Part shown: in pieces, positions 24,485-32,970 of the stretch | Position numbering within the stretch: the stretch's first letter is position 1 | Layout: every line of letters starts with the position of its first letter | Assembly (NCBI GenBank): GCA_963780395.1 | Contig: CAWABY010000010.1 | Span: 62,001-126,000, forward strand | Reading direction: 5' to 3' | Source of the DNA: VGBV01 sp963780395 | GTDB lineage: Bacteria > Actinomycetota > Thermoleophilia > Solirubrobacterales > 70-9 | Length of the DNA stretch: 64,000 bases | Made by a program: the position numbers and the translations under genes | The notes under the pieces: model-generated | Database searches by the model: none | The model's input: only the letters and a program-made list of their open reading frames with translations | Told to the model about the DNA's origin: nothing

Positions 24485-26278
24485 ATGGAGAGGATCCGGA
24501 ACTTCTCGATCGTCGCCCACATCGACCACGGCAAGTCAACGCTCGCGGACCGCATGCTCGAGCTGACCGGGGCGGTTGACGCGCGCTCGCACGTGCCGCA
24601 GATGCTCGACTCGATGGAGCTGGAGCGCGAGCGCGGGATCACGATCAAGGCCCAGGCGGTCCGGGTCGCCTATGAGGCGGCCGACGGCCAGACCTACCAC
24701 CTGAACCTGATCGACACTCCAGGGCACGTCGACTTCTCCTACGAGGTCTCGCGCAGCCTCGCCGCCTGCGAGGGCGCGCTGCTGGTCGTGGACGCGGCCC
24801 AGGGTGTCGAGGCCCAGACCGTAGCCAACGCATACGCGGCGATCGACGCCGGCCTCGAGCTGATCCCCGTGCTGAACAAGGTCGATCTGCCGAGCGCCCG
24901 CCCCGACGAGGTCGCGGGCGAGGTCGCCGATCTGCTGGGCGACGACGCGCCGCCGCTGCGGATCTCGGCCAAGACCGGGGAGGGGGTGACCGAGGTGCTG
25001 GAGGCGATCGTCGAGCGGGTGCCCGCTCCCGAGGGAGAGCCCGAGCAGCCCCCCCGCGCGCTCATCTTCGACTCCGAGTTCGACCAGTACCGCGGGGTGG
25101 TCGCCTTCGTGCGGATGATGGACGGCGCCTTCGCAAAGCGCGAGCCGATCACCGCGATGCAGGCCGGCACCCAGGCCGAGATCGACGACATCGGCTTCTT
25201 CACTCCGGAGATGAAGCCCGCCGCCGGCATGAGCGCCGGCGAGGTCGGCTACGTGATCACGGGCATCAAGGACGTGACCCAGCTGCGCGTGGGCGACACG
25301 CTGACCAGCCGAGAGCGCCCCGCGAGCGAGGCGCTTCCGGGCTACCGCGAGGTCCGCCCGATGGTCTTCTGCGGCCTCTTCCCGATCGATACCGACCGCT
25401 ACTCGGACCTGCGCGACGCGCTCGACCGTCTCGCGCTCAACGACGCCGCGCTCTCCTTCGAGCCCGAGACCTCCGACGCGCTCGGTTTCGGCTTCCGCTG
25501 CGGGTTCCTCGGGCTGCTGCACATGGACATCGTGCGTGAGCGCCTCGAGCGCGAATACGACCTGGAGCTGCTCGCCACGACTCCGAACGTCCGCTATGAG
25601 GTGGAGCTGACCAACGGAGACCTGATCGAGGTTCACAGCCCCACGGACATGCCCGACCCCGGGCTGATCGACGAGGTACTGGAGCCCTACATACGGGCCA
25701 CGATCATCACCCCCAACGACCATGTGGGCCCGGTGATGGAGCTGTGCCAGAAGCGGCGCGGCGAGCACGTCGGGCTGCACTACCTCTCCCCGACCAGGGT
25801 GCAGATCCAGTACGACCTGCCGCTGGCGGAGATCGTGCTCGACTTCTTCGACCAGCTCAAGTCGAAGAGCAAGGGCTACGCCTCGCTCGACTACGAGCCG
25901 CTCGGCAACCGGCCCTCGAACCTGGTCAAGCTCGACGTGCTGCTGGCCGGCGACACGGTCGATGCCCTGTCGCTGATCGTCCACAAGGACGCCTCCTACG
26001 ACCAGGGCCGGGTGCTGGTCGAGCGCCTGCGCAAGACGATCCCGCGCCAGCAGTTCGACGTCCCGGTGCAGGCCGCGATCGGCGCCAACGTGATCGCGCG
26101 CGAGACCGTCAAGGCGGTGCGCAAGGACGTGACCGCGAAGCTCTATGGCGGGGACGTCACCCGCAAGAAGAAGCTGCTGGAGAAGCAGAAGAAGGGCAAG
26201 AAGCGGATGAAGCAGGTGGGCGCCGTCGAGGTCCCCCAGGAGGCCTTCCTAGCCGTGCTCCAGGTCGACGGTGACTGA
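24485..26278 (+). CDS. lepA: Elongation factor 4 (LepA), ribosome back-translocating GTPase
   Basis: Translational GTPase acting on the ribosome during initiation and stalled elongation. The 597-aa protein has the complete G domain: P-loop AHIDHGKSTLADRML, G2 RERGITIKAQ, G3 DTPGHVDFSYEV, G4 NKVDLPSARP and G5 SAKTGEGV, then domain II, the EF-G-like domains and the LepA-specific C-terminal domain ending near GDVTRKKKLLEKQKKGKKRM. ATG 24485 gives the canonical MERIRNFSIVAHIDHG head. The last 8 bases overlap the next gene. Confidence 0.98.
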   Translation: MERIRNFSIVAHIDHGKSTLADRMLELTGAVDARSHVPQMLDSMELERERGITIKAQAVRVAYEAADGQTYHLNLIDTPGHVDFSYEVSRSLAACEGALLVVDAAQGVEAQTVANAYAAIDAGLELIPVLNKVDLPSARPDEVAGEVADLLGDDAPPLRISAKTGEGVTEVLEAIVERVPAPEGEPEQPPRALIFDSEFDQYRGVVAFVRMMDGAFAKREPITAMQAGTQAEIDDIGFFTPEMKPAAGMSAGEVGYVITGIKDVTQLRVGDTLTSRERPASEALPGYREVRPMVFCGLFPIDTDRYSDLRDALDRLALNDAALSFEPETSDALGFGFRCGFLGLLHMDIVRERLEREYDLELLATTPNVRYEVELTNGDLIEVHSPTDMPDPGLIDEVLEPYIRATIITPNDHVGPVMELCQKRRGEHVGLHYLSPTRVQIQYDLPLAEIVLDFFDQLKSKSKGYASLDYEPLGNRPSNLVKLDVLLAGDTVDALSLIVHKDASYDQGRVLVERLRKTIPRQQFDVPVQAAIGANVIARETVKAVRKDVTAKLYGGDVTRKKKLLEKQKKGKKRMKQVGAVEVPQEAFLAVLQVDGD

Positions 26279-26699
26279 GCCGACGCCAGAGCAGCAGCGG
26301 AACCTGGAGCTGGTCCGGGACGGGCTCGGATCGTGGATCCAGGGCGACCGCGAGGCGGCGATCGCGAGCTTCACCGAGGACATCGAGGTCTTCGTGCCGT
26401 CCGACCTCGGTAACGCGGGGCGCTATCGGGGCATCGAGCAATTCAGGTCCTGGTTCCAGGCCTGGGACGAGGTCTGGACCGACTACACGATGGAGGCGAG
26501 GTCGATCGAGGCGGTCGGCGACCGGCACGTGATCGCGCTCGTCGACAGCCGCGGGACGGGCACCGGAAGCGGGGTCGAGGTCGGGAACACGCTCGGGTGG
26601 GTATTCGGGGTGGACGACGACAGCCACATGGACTACCTCTCGCTCCAGCCCGACCTCGAGGCGGCTCGGGAGCACGCCCGCGCCCGCGAGGCGGGTTAG
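26271..26699 (+). CDS. SnoaL-like / NTF2-fold protein
   Basis: 142-residue NTF2-like protein with head ELVRDGLGSWIQGDREAAI, then FTEDIEVFVPSDLGNAGRYR and a characteristic RGIEQFRSWFQAWDEVW helix followed by long strands. It starts at GTG 26271 inside the end of lepA, so translation is coupled. Similar stand-alone SnoaL-like proteins are annotated as ketosteroid-isomerase-related; the catalytic Asp-Tyr pair cannot be assigned with confidence. Confidence 0.85.
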   Translation: MTEPTPEQQRNLELVRDGLGSWIQGDREAAIASFTEDIEVFVPSDLGNAGRYRGIEQFRSWFQAWDEVWTDYTMEARSIEAVGDRHVIALVDSRGTGTGSGVEVGNTLGWVFGVDDDSHMDYLSLQPDLEAAREHARAREAG

Positions 26700-26736
26700 C
26701 CGGGCCAGCCCGCCGGCGACTGGGAGGCCGAAGCCT

Positions 26737-27369
26737 CTAGTCGGGCTCGACCACCACCTTGGCGAGCGGCAGGCCGAGGCGCTCCTCGGCATCGGGCAGC
26801 TCGTCGTCGGCGCCGGGCTCGGCCAGCAGGATCACGGCGTCGGCCGGAAAGGAGCGCAGCTCGTCCTCGAGCGCCTGCTGGGCGTCGGCGTCCCCCACTG
26901 AGCCGCTGACTGGCAGTCCGGCCGCCACCAGCGCCCCCGCGGAGTGCGCGAGGCGCCGCTCGGCGTCGGCGCGCGCGTCATCGTCGGCCGAGAGCCAGCG
27001 GTCCAGCCGGCGGCTGCGCAGCGGGACCAGCAGTCGCACGTCCTCGGCGCCGGCGGCCAACGAAGCGACCCGCTCGGCCGCCTTGGGCGTCGCGTCGATC
27101 GTTGCGACCAGCAGCACCCGCCGCCCGGCGTCCCGGTGCTCGGCGACCTCCATCCGGTCCCTGGGGCGAGCGCGCACCGCCAGCACGATCAGGGCGGCGA
27201 CCGCGAGCGCTCCGGCAGCGAGCCCCGGGCCGGTTCCCTCGACCGTGACGACGCCGATCATGATCGCCAACACCACGGGAACGCAGATCGCGGCCACGAC
27301 CACCGGCAGCGCCCAGGGGCTGATCCGGGTGTCGCCGCTGGAGTCGGTGTAGGTCAGCTTCGGGGCCAC
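26737..27369 (-). CDS. Membrane protein with C-terminal USP-like soluble domain
   Basis: 210 residues, no family name recognised. Two membrane helices occupy about residues 18-42 and 46-65 (VVVAAICVPVVLAIMIGVV; GLAAGALAVAALIVLAV). The soluble part, VLLVATIDATPKAAERVASL followed by DVRLLVPLRS and SFPADAVILLAEPG, has the alternating beta-strand/helix rhythm of a universal-stress or HUP-type fold; no ATP-binding GxxG motif is clear. GTG 27369 is chosen from a -10 hexamer just upstream. It is convergent with the preceding SnoaL gene and divergent from the dehydratase pair. Confidence 0.65.
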   Translation of the reverse strand: MAPKLTYTDSSGDTRISPWALPVVVAAICVPVVLAIMIGVVTVEGTGPGLAAGALAVAALIVLAVRARPRDRMEVAEHRDAGRRVLLVATIDATPKAAERVASLAAGAEDVRLLVPLRSRRLDRWLSADDDARADAERRLAHSAGALVAAGLPVSGSVGDADAQQALEDELRSFPADAVILLAEPGADDELPDAEERLGLPLAKVVVEPD

Positions 27370-27379
27370 GCCCGCCCTC

Positions 27380-27385
27380 AGGGTA
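27380..27385 (-). promoter_or_regulatory. -10 box of USP-like membrane protein gene, likely leaderless
   Basis: TACCCT on the minus strand ends 10 nt before GTG 27369. It is 30 nt from the divergent -10 box at 27416, so the two promoters share a very short control region. Confidence 0.35.
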
Positions 27386-27415
27386 CGCCCGGCTCGCCGC
27401 CGCGAGCGCCCTGAC

Positions 27416-27421
27416 TAGAAT
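27416..27421 (+). promoter_or_regulatory. -10 box of the HadA-like gene
   Basis: TAGAAT ends 10 nt before ATG 27432; no Shine-Dalgarno between. Confidence 0.45.
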
Positions 27422-27431
27422 CGCCGACCGA

Positions 27432-27872
27432 ATGGCGCTAGAGACCAAAGCCGTGGGCAAGGAGTGGGAGCCCGCCACCTTCGAGGTCGAGGGCGAGCGG
27501 ATCAGCCAGTACGCGGACGCGGTCGGTGAGGAGGGGGACTTCTATCGCGACGCGGAGGCGGCGAAGGCCGCCGGGTTTCGCGGCCAGGTCGCTCCGCCGA
27601 TGTTCGCCGTCGTCTACAGCGCCCCGGCGATGGGTCCGGCGATCCTGGATCCCGACGTGGGCATCAACTTCCCCGCGATGGTGCACGGCGGGCAGGAGTT
27701 CGAGTGGGGGGAGCCCGTCGTCGCCGGCGACGTGATCACGACCACCGCCCGCTGCGAGGAGATCTACGAGAAGGACGGCAAGGGGTTCTACGTGTTCGAG
27801 ACCGTCTCGACCAACCAGGACGGTGCCGAGACGGTGCGCGCGAAGTGGACCAACATCGTGCGCGGAGTCTGA
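27432..27872 (+). CDS. FAS1-like dehydratase-domain protein (HadA-type)
   Basis: 146-residue hot-dog fold protein of the MaoC_dehydrat_N type, the structural partner subunit in actinobacterial 3-hydroxyacyl dehydratases. Landmarks are the head TFEVEGERISQYADAVGEEG, the substrate-gate region RGQVAPPMFAVVYS and the HGGQEFEWGEPVVAGD strand pair. It lacks the catalytic D-x4-H motif, which the next gene carries, so the two probably form a heterodimer. The spacing to the next gene is 10 nt. Confidence 0.88.
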   Translation: MALETKAVGKEWEPATFEVEGERISQYADAVGEEGDFYRDAEAAKAAGFRGQVAPPMFAVVYSAPAMGPAILDPDVGINFPAMVHGGQEFEWGEPVVAGDVITTTARCEEIYEKDGKGFYVFETVSTNQDGAETVRAKWTNIVRGV

Positions 27873-27882
27873 GAGGAGCGAG

Positions 27883-28278
27883 ATGGCGGACCTGAATCAG
27901 GGCGACGCGATCCCCGAGTTGAGGGTCACGCCCGACGAGGGGCTGACCAAGCGCTACGCCGAAGCGTCGGGAGACCCCAACCCGATCCACACCGACCCGG
28001 AGTTCGCGAAGTCGGCCGGGCTGCCGGGCTGCATCCTCCACGGCCTCTGGACGATGGCCCAGGTCGCGCGCGCGAACAACGCGGCGGCCGGCGGCGACCC
28101 CCGGGCGCTGAAGAGGCTCTCCGTGCAGTTTCGGGGCATGGGCTTCCCGCAGCAGGAGGTGACCGTGACCGGGACCGTGAAGCGGGCCGACGGCGGGACC
28201 GTGGTCGTCGACACCGTCGCCGAGCAGAACGGGAACGCGATCATTCGCAACGCAGAGGCTGAGCTCGCGGTCGACTGA
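27883..28278 (+). CDS. MaoC-like (R)-hydratase (HadB-type)
   Basis: 131-residue hot-dog hydratase/dehydratase acting on acyl-thioesters, likely in fatty-acid synthesis or modification. The catalytic pair is in ASGDPNPIHTDPEFAKSAG (Asp and His spaced by four), followed by the conserved ILHGLWTMAQVARA helix. ATG 27883 is preceded by GAGAGGAG, a usable ribosome binding site. Together with the HadA-like gene it forms a two-gene unit ahead of hrcA. Confidence 0.92.
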   Translation: MADLNQGDAIPELRVTPDEGLTKRYAEASGDPNPIHTDPEFAKSAGLPGCILHGLWTMAQVARANNAAAGGDPRALKRLSVQFRGMGFPQQEVTVTGTVKRADGGTVVVDTVAEQNGNAIIRNAEAELAVD

Positions 28279-28297
28279 GAGCGCCCACGGGCCACCC

Positions 28298-28303
28298 TAG
28301 AAT
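28298..28303 (+). promoter_or_regulatory. -10 box of hrcA, likely leaderless
   Basis: TAGAAT ends 7 nt before GTG 28311. I found no CIRCE inverted repeat (TTAGCACTC-N9-GAGTGCTAA) near it. Confidence 0.5.
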
Positions 28304-28310
28304 CAGGCTG

Positions 28311-29342
28311 GTGCTGAGCGAACGGCAGCGGTTGATACTGGGAGCGGTGGTTTCTGGCTACGTGCGCGACGGGAGGCCCGTCGGCTCGAAGCTGATCGCC
28401 GCTGGGCCGGGGTCGGATTGGAGCGCCTCCACGATCCGGGCGGAGCTGGCGAGCCTCGAGGATGGGGGGTTCCTGTCCCACCCCCACACGTCGGCCGGCC
28501 GCGTGCCCACCGATGCCGGCTACCGCTTCTACGTGGAGCAGCTGCTGGCCACGGGCGAGGGCCTGGCGCCCGAGGCCCAGAACGAGCTGCGGCTGTCGCA
28601 GATGCGTCGCGAGGTCGAGGATGCGATCAAGGAGACGTCCGCGGCCCTGTCGCGGGTGACGGACCTGGTCGCGCTGGTCAGCGCGCCGCCCTTGAGCACC
28701 GCGACGATCCGCCGGGTCGAGGTCCTGCTGCTGGCGCCCCGGCGGGTGATGGTGGTCGTGATCGCCTCCAACGGCGGCGTATCCAAGCGCGTCTTCGCCT
28801 TCCCCTCCGACGTCGACACGGGACTGGTCGAGTGGGCCTCGAGCTATCTCAACGAGCGCCTGGCCGGGCTCGGGCTCGGCGCCAGGATGGCGGCGGGCCG
28901 GATCGCGGACCCGGAGCTGAGCGAGGTCGAGCGCGCCTTCGTCGACGAGATCTCGAGCGCCTTCACGAACCTCGAGGACACCGCCGCCGAGGAGACCCTG
29001 TACGTGGACGGCGCCTCGCACCTGCTCTCCGAGCAGCGCTCGGCGGACGTGCCCGACGCGGAGGAGCTGATGGCGACGCTGGAGCGCCGCGTCAACCTGC
29101 TGACGACGCTGCGCTCGGCGCTGGAGGAGAGATCGGTCTTTGCCTGGATCGGCGACGAGAACCCGCAGCCGGAGCTGCGCTCGGTCAGCGTGATCGGCGC
29201 CAACTACGGGCTCGGCTACCGCAACCTCGGCGCCGTCGGCGTCATGGGGCCGGTGCGGATGGACTACGCGACCGCGATCGCGTCGGTCCGGGAGGCCGCT
29301 GACGAGCTCTCGCGCTTCTTCGAGCTCGTCTACGACGACTAG
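28311..29342 (+). CDS. hrcA: Heat-inducible transcription repressor HrcA
   Basis: Represses class I heat-shock operons by binding CIRCE operators, with folding of the repressor assisted by GroEL. The 343-aa product has the N-terminal winged helix (LSERQRLILGAVVSGYVRDG, PVGSKLI, SASTIRAELASLED) with the conserved HPHTSAGRVPTDAGYRFYV wing, a GAF-like middle domain and the C-terminal ERSVFAWIGDENPQPELRSV and VMGPVRMDYATAI motifs. The gene precedes dnaJ by 17 nt. groEL and dnaK are outside the window. Confidence 0.96.
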   Translation: MLSERQRLILGAVVSGYVRDGRPVGSKLIAAGPGSDWSASTIRAELASLEDGGFLSHPHTSAGRVPTDAGYRFYVEQLLATGEGLAPEAQNELRLSQMRREVEDAIKETSAALSRVTDLVALVSAPPLSTATIRRVEVLLLAPRRVMVVVIASNGGVSKRVFAFPSDVDTGLVEWASSYLNERLAGLGLGARMAAGRIADPELSEVERAFVDEISSAFTNLEDTAAEETLYVDGASHLLSEQRSADVPDAEELMATLERRVNLLTTLRSALEERSVFAWIGDENPQPELRSVSVIGANYGLGYRNLGAVGVMGPVRMDYATAIASVREAADELSRFFELVYDD

Positions 29343-29359
29343 CGGGCTGGGATCCTCCG

Positions 29360-30448
29360 ATGGCCAATCGCGACTACTACGAGGTGCTGGGCGTTGATCG
29401 GGGCGCTCCCGAGGGCGAGATCAAGAGGTCCTTCCGAAAGCTCGCGCGCGAGCTGCACCCCGACGTCAACGCCCACGACCCCGAGGCCGAGGAGAAGTTC
29501 AAGCAGGCGGCCGAGGCCTACGAGGTGCTGTCCGACCCGGAGCGGCGGCGCACCTACGACATGCTCGGGCACGAGGGCCTGCGCTCGGGCGGCTGGACCT
29601 CGCAGACGGCCGGCTTCTCGAGCATCCAGGACATCTTCTCCACCTTCTTCGGCGACGCCTTCGGCGGCGGCTTCGCGCGCGGGCCGGCGCCCGGGGGCGA
29701 CGTGCTCGCGGTGGCCGAGGTCTCGCTGCTGGAGGTACTGGAGGGGACGGAGCACGAGGTCAGCTTCGAGGCCGCCGGCGTCTGCGAGCACTGCAGCGGC
29801 AACGGCGCAGAGCCCGGGACCCCGATCCACGCATGCGAGCGCTGCGAGGGCAGCGGCCAGATCCAGGAGCAGATGCGCAGCGTGTTCGGACAGGTCGTGC
29901 GCGCGATGCCGTGCGACCGCTGCGGCGGCGACGGCCGCGTGGCCGAGACGCCCTGCGGCGTCTGCTCCGGCGCGGGCCGGGTCACCGACCAGCGCACCTG
30001 GGAGGTGGACGTGCCCGCGGGGATCGAGGACGGCCAGCGCATCCGGATCGCGGGCGCCGGCCACGCCGGCGACGCCGGCGCCCGCCCGGGCGACCTCTAC
30101 GTCGAGGTCCGCGTCGCGGCCGACGAGCGCTTCGCCAGGCAGGGCACGGAGCTGGTCAGCCGGCTGCGGGTGCCGGTGACCACCGCGATGCTGGGCGGCA
30201 CGATGGCGGTCCCCACGCTCGAAGGCGAGGAGGAGGTGGCGGTCCCGGCCGGCGCCCAGCACGGTGACATCGCGGTGCTGAAGAAGGAGGGCCTGCCGCC
30301 GTTGAGGGGCAAGGGCAGGGGGGACCTTCACGTCGTCTTCGAGGTCGTCGTGCCCGAGGGCCTGAGCGACGAGGACCTCGAGCTGGTCAGGCGCCTCGAC
30401 GAAAGCCTCTCCGGCGAGGAGCGGGCCCAGGCGCGCAAGCGCAGGTGA
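29360..30448 (+). CDS. dnaJ: Chaperone DnaJ
   Basis: Hsp40 co-chaperone that loads substrates on DnaK. In 362 residues it has the J domain (DYYEVLGVDRGAPEGEIKR, HPD in ELHPDVNAHD), a short Gly/Phe-poor linker, the zinc domain with four CxxCxGxG repeats (CEHCSGNG, CERCEGSG, CDRCGGDG, CGVCSGAG) and C-terminal peptide-binding domains. All eight cysteines are present. Overlaps prmA by 4 nt (GTGA). The hrcA-dnaJ-prmA order matches the widespread hrcA/dnaJ cluster without grpE-dnaK. Confidence 0.96.
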   Translation: MANRDYYEVLGVDRGAPEGEIKRSFRKLARELHPDVNAHDPEAEEKFKQAAEAYEVLSDPERRRTYDMLGHEGLRSGGWTSQTAGFSSIQDIFSTFFGDAFGGGFARGPAPGGDVLAVAEVSLLEVLEGTEHEVSFEAAGVCEHCSGNGAEPGTPIHACERCEGSGQIQEQMRSVFGQVVRAMPCDRCGGDGRVAETPCGVCSGAGRVTDQRTWEVDVPAGIEDGQRIRIAGAGHAGDAGARPGDLYVEVRVAADERFARQGTELVSRLRVPVTTAMLGGTMAVPTLEGEEEVAVPAGAQHGDIAVLKKEGLPPLRGKGRGDLHVVFEVVVPEGLSDEDLELVRRLDESLSGEERAQARKRR

Positions 30449-31269
30449 TCCGGCTCGCCGTCCGCTGCCGGCCCGAGTACGCCGAGCCCGTGCTCGCCAA
30501 TCTGCTCGAGCTCGCCCCGAACGGCGTGGAAGAGGAGAAGGGCCCGGGCTGGATCGAGTTCGCGATCTACGGCCCGCCGGGTGAGGTCCCCGACGTCGGC
30601 GAGCTGCAGGCGGCTGCGGGCGGCGGGCTGGTCGAGGTGACGACGACCACGGTTCCCGACGACTGGGCCGACCGCTGGGCGGACTTCCACAAGCCGATCG
30701 TGGTCGGCGGGCGCATCGGGGTTCGGCCCTCGTGGTGGGAACCGACGGACGGGCTGCTGGACGTCGTCGTGGACCCCGGGCGCGCATTCGGCACCGGCGG
30801 GCATCCGACCACCAGGCTCTCCCTGGCGCTCCTGCTGGTGCTGGAGCAGGCGGGCGAGGCATCGGGTCCGCTGGCGGACTGGGGAACGGGCTCGGGCGTG
30901 CTCGCCATCGCCGCCGGAAAGCTCGGGTGGGGACCGATCACCGCCTGCGACCGCGAGCCCGCCGCGCTGGAGGCGGCCGCCGCCAACGCCGAGACCAACG
31001 GGGTCGAGCTGGAGCTGTCGAAGGTCGACGTCCGCGAGGATCCCCTGCCGATCGCGCCGACCGTGATCTCGAACCTGACCGGAAACCTCGTGCGCGACTG
31101 CGCGCGGCAGCTGGCCGAGAGGGGCGAGAGCCCGCGAACCCTGGTCTGCTCCGGGATGCTGGTCGAGGAGACCGATGAGGTGTCCGCCGCGCTGGCCTCC
31201 GCGGGGCTCGAGGTCGAGGAGCGCCGGGTCGAAGGCGATTGGGCGGCCATGCTGCTCCGGACCGAATAG
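30445..31269 (+). CDS. prmA: Ribosomal protein L11 methyltransferase
   Basis: SAM-dependent methyltransferase that trimethylates L11. The 274-aa protein has the N-terminal recognition domain, a flexible linker (VDPGRAFGTGGHPTTRLSLAL, the family hallmark) and the Rossmann SAM motif DWGTGSGVLAIAAGKLG, followed by ACDREPAALEAAAANAETNG. It begins with GTG inside the dnaJ stop. Its TAG stop forms part of a -10 hexamer for the next gene. Confidence 0.95.
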   Translation: MIRLAVRCRPEYAEPVLANLLELAPNGVEEEKGPGWIEFAIYGPPGEVPDVGELQAAAGGGLVEVTTTTVPDDWADRWADFHKPIVVGGRIGVRPSWWEPTDGLLDVVVDPGRAFGTGGHPTTRLSLALLLVLEQAGEASGPLADWGTGSGVLAIAAGKLGWGPITACDREPAALEAAAANAETNGVELELSKVDVREDPLPIAPTVISNLTGNLVRDCARQLAERGESPRTLVCSGMLVEETDEVSAALASAGLEVEERRVEGDWAAMLLRTE

Positions 31270-31272
31270 ATT
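31267..31272 (+). promoter_or_regulatory. -10 box built on the prmA stop codon
   Basis: TAGATT, of which TAG is the prmA stop, ends 6 nt before ATG 31279. No Shine-Dalgarno in the gap. Confidence 0.45.
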
Positions 31273-31278
31273 GCGCGC

Positions 31279-32103
31279 ATGCCGGGGTTGACCGTCAAGC
31301 GGGCCGGCGAAATCGCATACAGGGAGGCAGAGCCCTCGCAGGCGTCGGAGCGTTCGCCGGTGCTGTGCCTGCACGGATGGCCGCAGAGCTCCTACATGTA
31401 TCGCCACCTGCTTCCCGCGCTTGCGTCGGCCGGCCGGCGCGCGTTGTCTTTCGACTTTGCCGGCTTCGGAGACTCCCCTCCCGACCCGCCCGGGACCTTC
31501 CAACGCCACGTCGAGGCGGTCGAGCGCTTCCGGCGCGAGACCGGGCTGGACCGCGTCGTCTTGGTCGTCCACGACACCGGGGGGTTGATCGGGTTGCGCT
31601 GGGCGTGCGATCACCCGGAGGCGGTCGGTGGCCTGGTCATCACCAACACGGGCTTCTTCCCCGACCAGGACTGGATCGAAATCGCCCAGACGATGCGAAC
31701 CCCGTTGCAGGGAGAGGCCCTCCTGGACAGCCTCTCCCGCGAGGCGTTCGCCACCCTGTTGGAAGCGGCCTCAACCCATTTCGACGAACGCGCGCTGGAC
31801 GAGTACTGGAAGGCGTTCACCACACTCGAGGGCCGCCGCGGCATGCTCGAGCTCTATCGCTCCTTCGACCTCGACGAGCTCAAGCCCTACCAGCGGAAGC
31901 TCGCGGAACTAGGGGTGCCGACGTTGGTCCTTTGGGGGGCGGGCGACGAGTTCCTCCCTGTCGACTACGCGTCGCGTTTCGCCGGTCAGATCCCAGGCTC
32001 CAAGCTCGTGTTGCTCGACGGCGTTCGCCACTTCCTCTTCGAGGACGAGCCCGAGCGGTGCGCCGAGGAAGTGCAGGACTTCCTGGAGCAAGCCGCCATC
32101 TGA
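31279..32103 (+). CDS. Alpha/beta hydrolase, haloalkane dehalogenase-like
   Basis: 274-residue alpha/beta hydrolase whose nucleophile elbow reads VVHDTGGLIGLRWA: the usual serine is replaced by aspartate, as in haloalkane dehalogenases and epoxide hydrolases. The oxyanion segment is LCLHGWPQSSYMYRHLLPA, the acid probably in GAGDEFLPVDY and the catalytic histidine in GVRHFLFEDEPERC. A tryptophan next to the nucleophile, which holds the halide in classical dehalogenases, is replaced by threonine (HDT rather than HDW), so epoxide hydrolysis is also possible. Cytoplasmic; no signal peptide. Confidence 0.82.
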   Translation: MPGLTVKRAGEIAYREAEPSQASERSPVLCLHGWPQSSYMYRHLLPALASAGRRALSFDFAGFGDSPPDPPGTFQRHVEAVERFRRETGLDRVVLVVHDTGGLIGLRWACDHPEAVGGLVITNTGFFPDQDWIEIAQTMRTPLQGEALLDSLSREAFATLLEAASTHFDERALDEYWKAFTTLEGRRGMLELYRSFDLDELKPYQRKLAELGVPTLVLWGAGDEFLPVDYASRFAGQIPGSKLVLLDGVRHFLFEDEPERCAEEVQDFLEQAAI

Positions 32104-32141
32104 GAGGGCGGCGGTTGGTCTAGGGCATCATCTGCGGCCGA

Positions 32142-32970
32142 ATGCAAGCCGCCGAAACTGACCCCAGCCTCCCGATTGCCGTCTTCGACTCCGGCGTCGG
32201 CGGGCTCACCGTGCTGCACGAGTGCCTGGTCTCGCTGCCCGAGGAGGACTTCGTCTATCTGGGCGACGACGCGCGTTTTCCCTACGGCGCCCGCAGCGCC
32301 GAGGAGCTTCGCGCCCACGTCGAGCAGGTCTCGCGCTTCCTGCTGGGCCGCGGGGCGAAGCTGCTGGTGATCGCCTGCAACTCGGCCGCATCGGCGGGCC
32401 TTGAGACCGCCAGGCAGGTGGCCGACGAGGCCGGCGTCGAGGTCGTGGCCGTGATCGAGCCCGAGGCCGAGATCGCGGCCGCCGTGACCGAGACCGGCAA
32501 CGTCGGCGTCCTGGCGACGCCCGCGACCGTGCGCAGCGGCGCCTATCGCAACGCGCTCGCGCACCAGCACCGCGCGCTGACGATCACCGAGGTCGAGGCC
32601 CCGGCGCTGGCCGCGGTGATCCAGCGCGGCTTCCCTTTCGAGCAGAGCGTGGTGGAGATGGTGCGGAGCTACTGCACGCCGCTGAAGCGAGCAGAGGTGG
32701 ACACGGTCGTGCTCGGCTGCACCCACTACCCGCTGGTGAGGCCGATGCTGCAGCGCGCGCTGGGTCGCGACGTGCGCCTGATCAGCGCCGGCCACGCGAT
32801 CGCGGCGAGCGCGCAGCGGGTGCTGGATGAGCGCGGGCTTGCGGCCGACGGCGGCGGAGGAGGGCGACTACAGCTTCCTCTGCACCGGGGACCCCCGGGC
32901 CTTTCGCGAGCTGGGCACCCGCTTCCTGCAGATGCCCCTCGGCGAGGTGGAGTTGGTGAAGCTGCCTTGA
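32142..32970 (+). CDS. murI: Glutamate racemase (one frameshift)
   Basis: Interconverts L- and D-glutamate for peptidoglycan. The two catalytic cysteines are in VIACNSAASAG and VVLGCTHYPLV, and the head is IAVFDSGVGGLTVL. Near 32855 the frame changes: one extra G (GACGGCGGCGG for GACGCGGCGG) separates the core from its proper end, EEGDYSFLCTGDPRAFRELG to ELVKLP and the stop at 32970. Without correction the frame would run into the next gene and give a false fusion. The corrected length is about 275 aa, normal. The stop overlaps the TTG start of the next gene. Confidence 0.94.

Noticed and set aside
28279..28310. Search for a CIRCE operator upstream of hrcA and dnaJ.
   Set aside because: No TTAGCACTC/GAGTGCTAA arms or near matches there; HrcA targets must be elsewhere.
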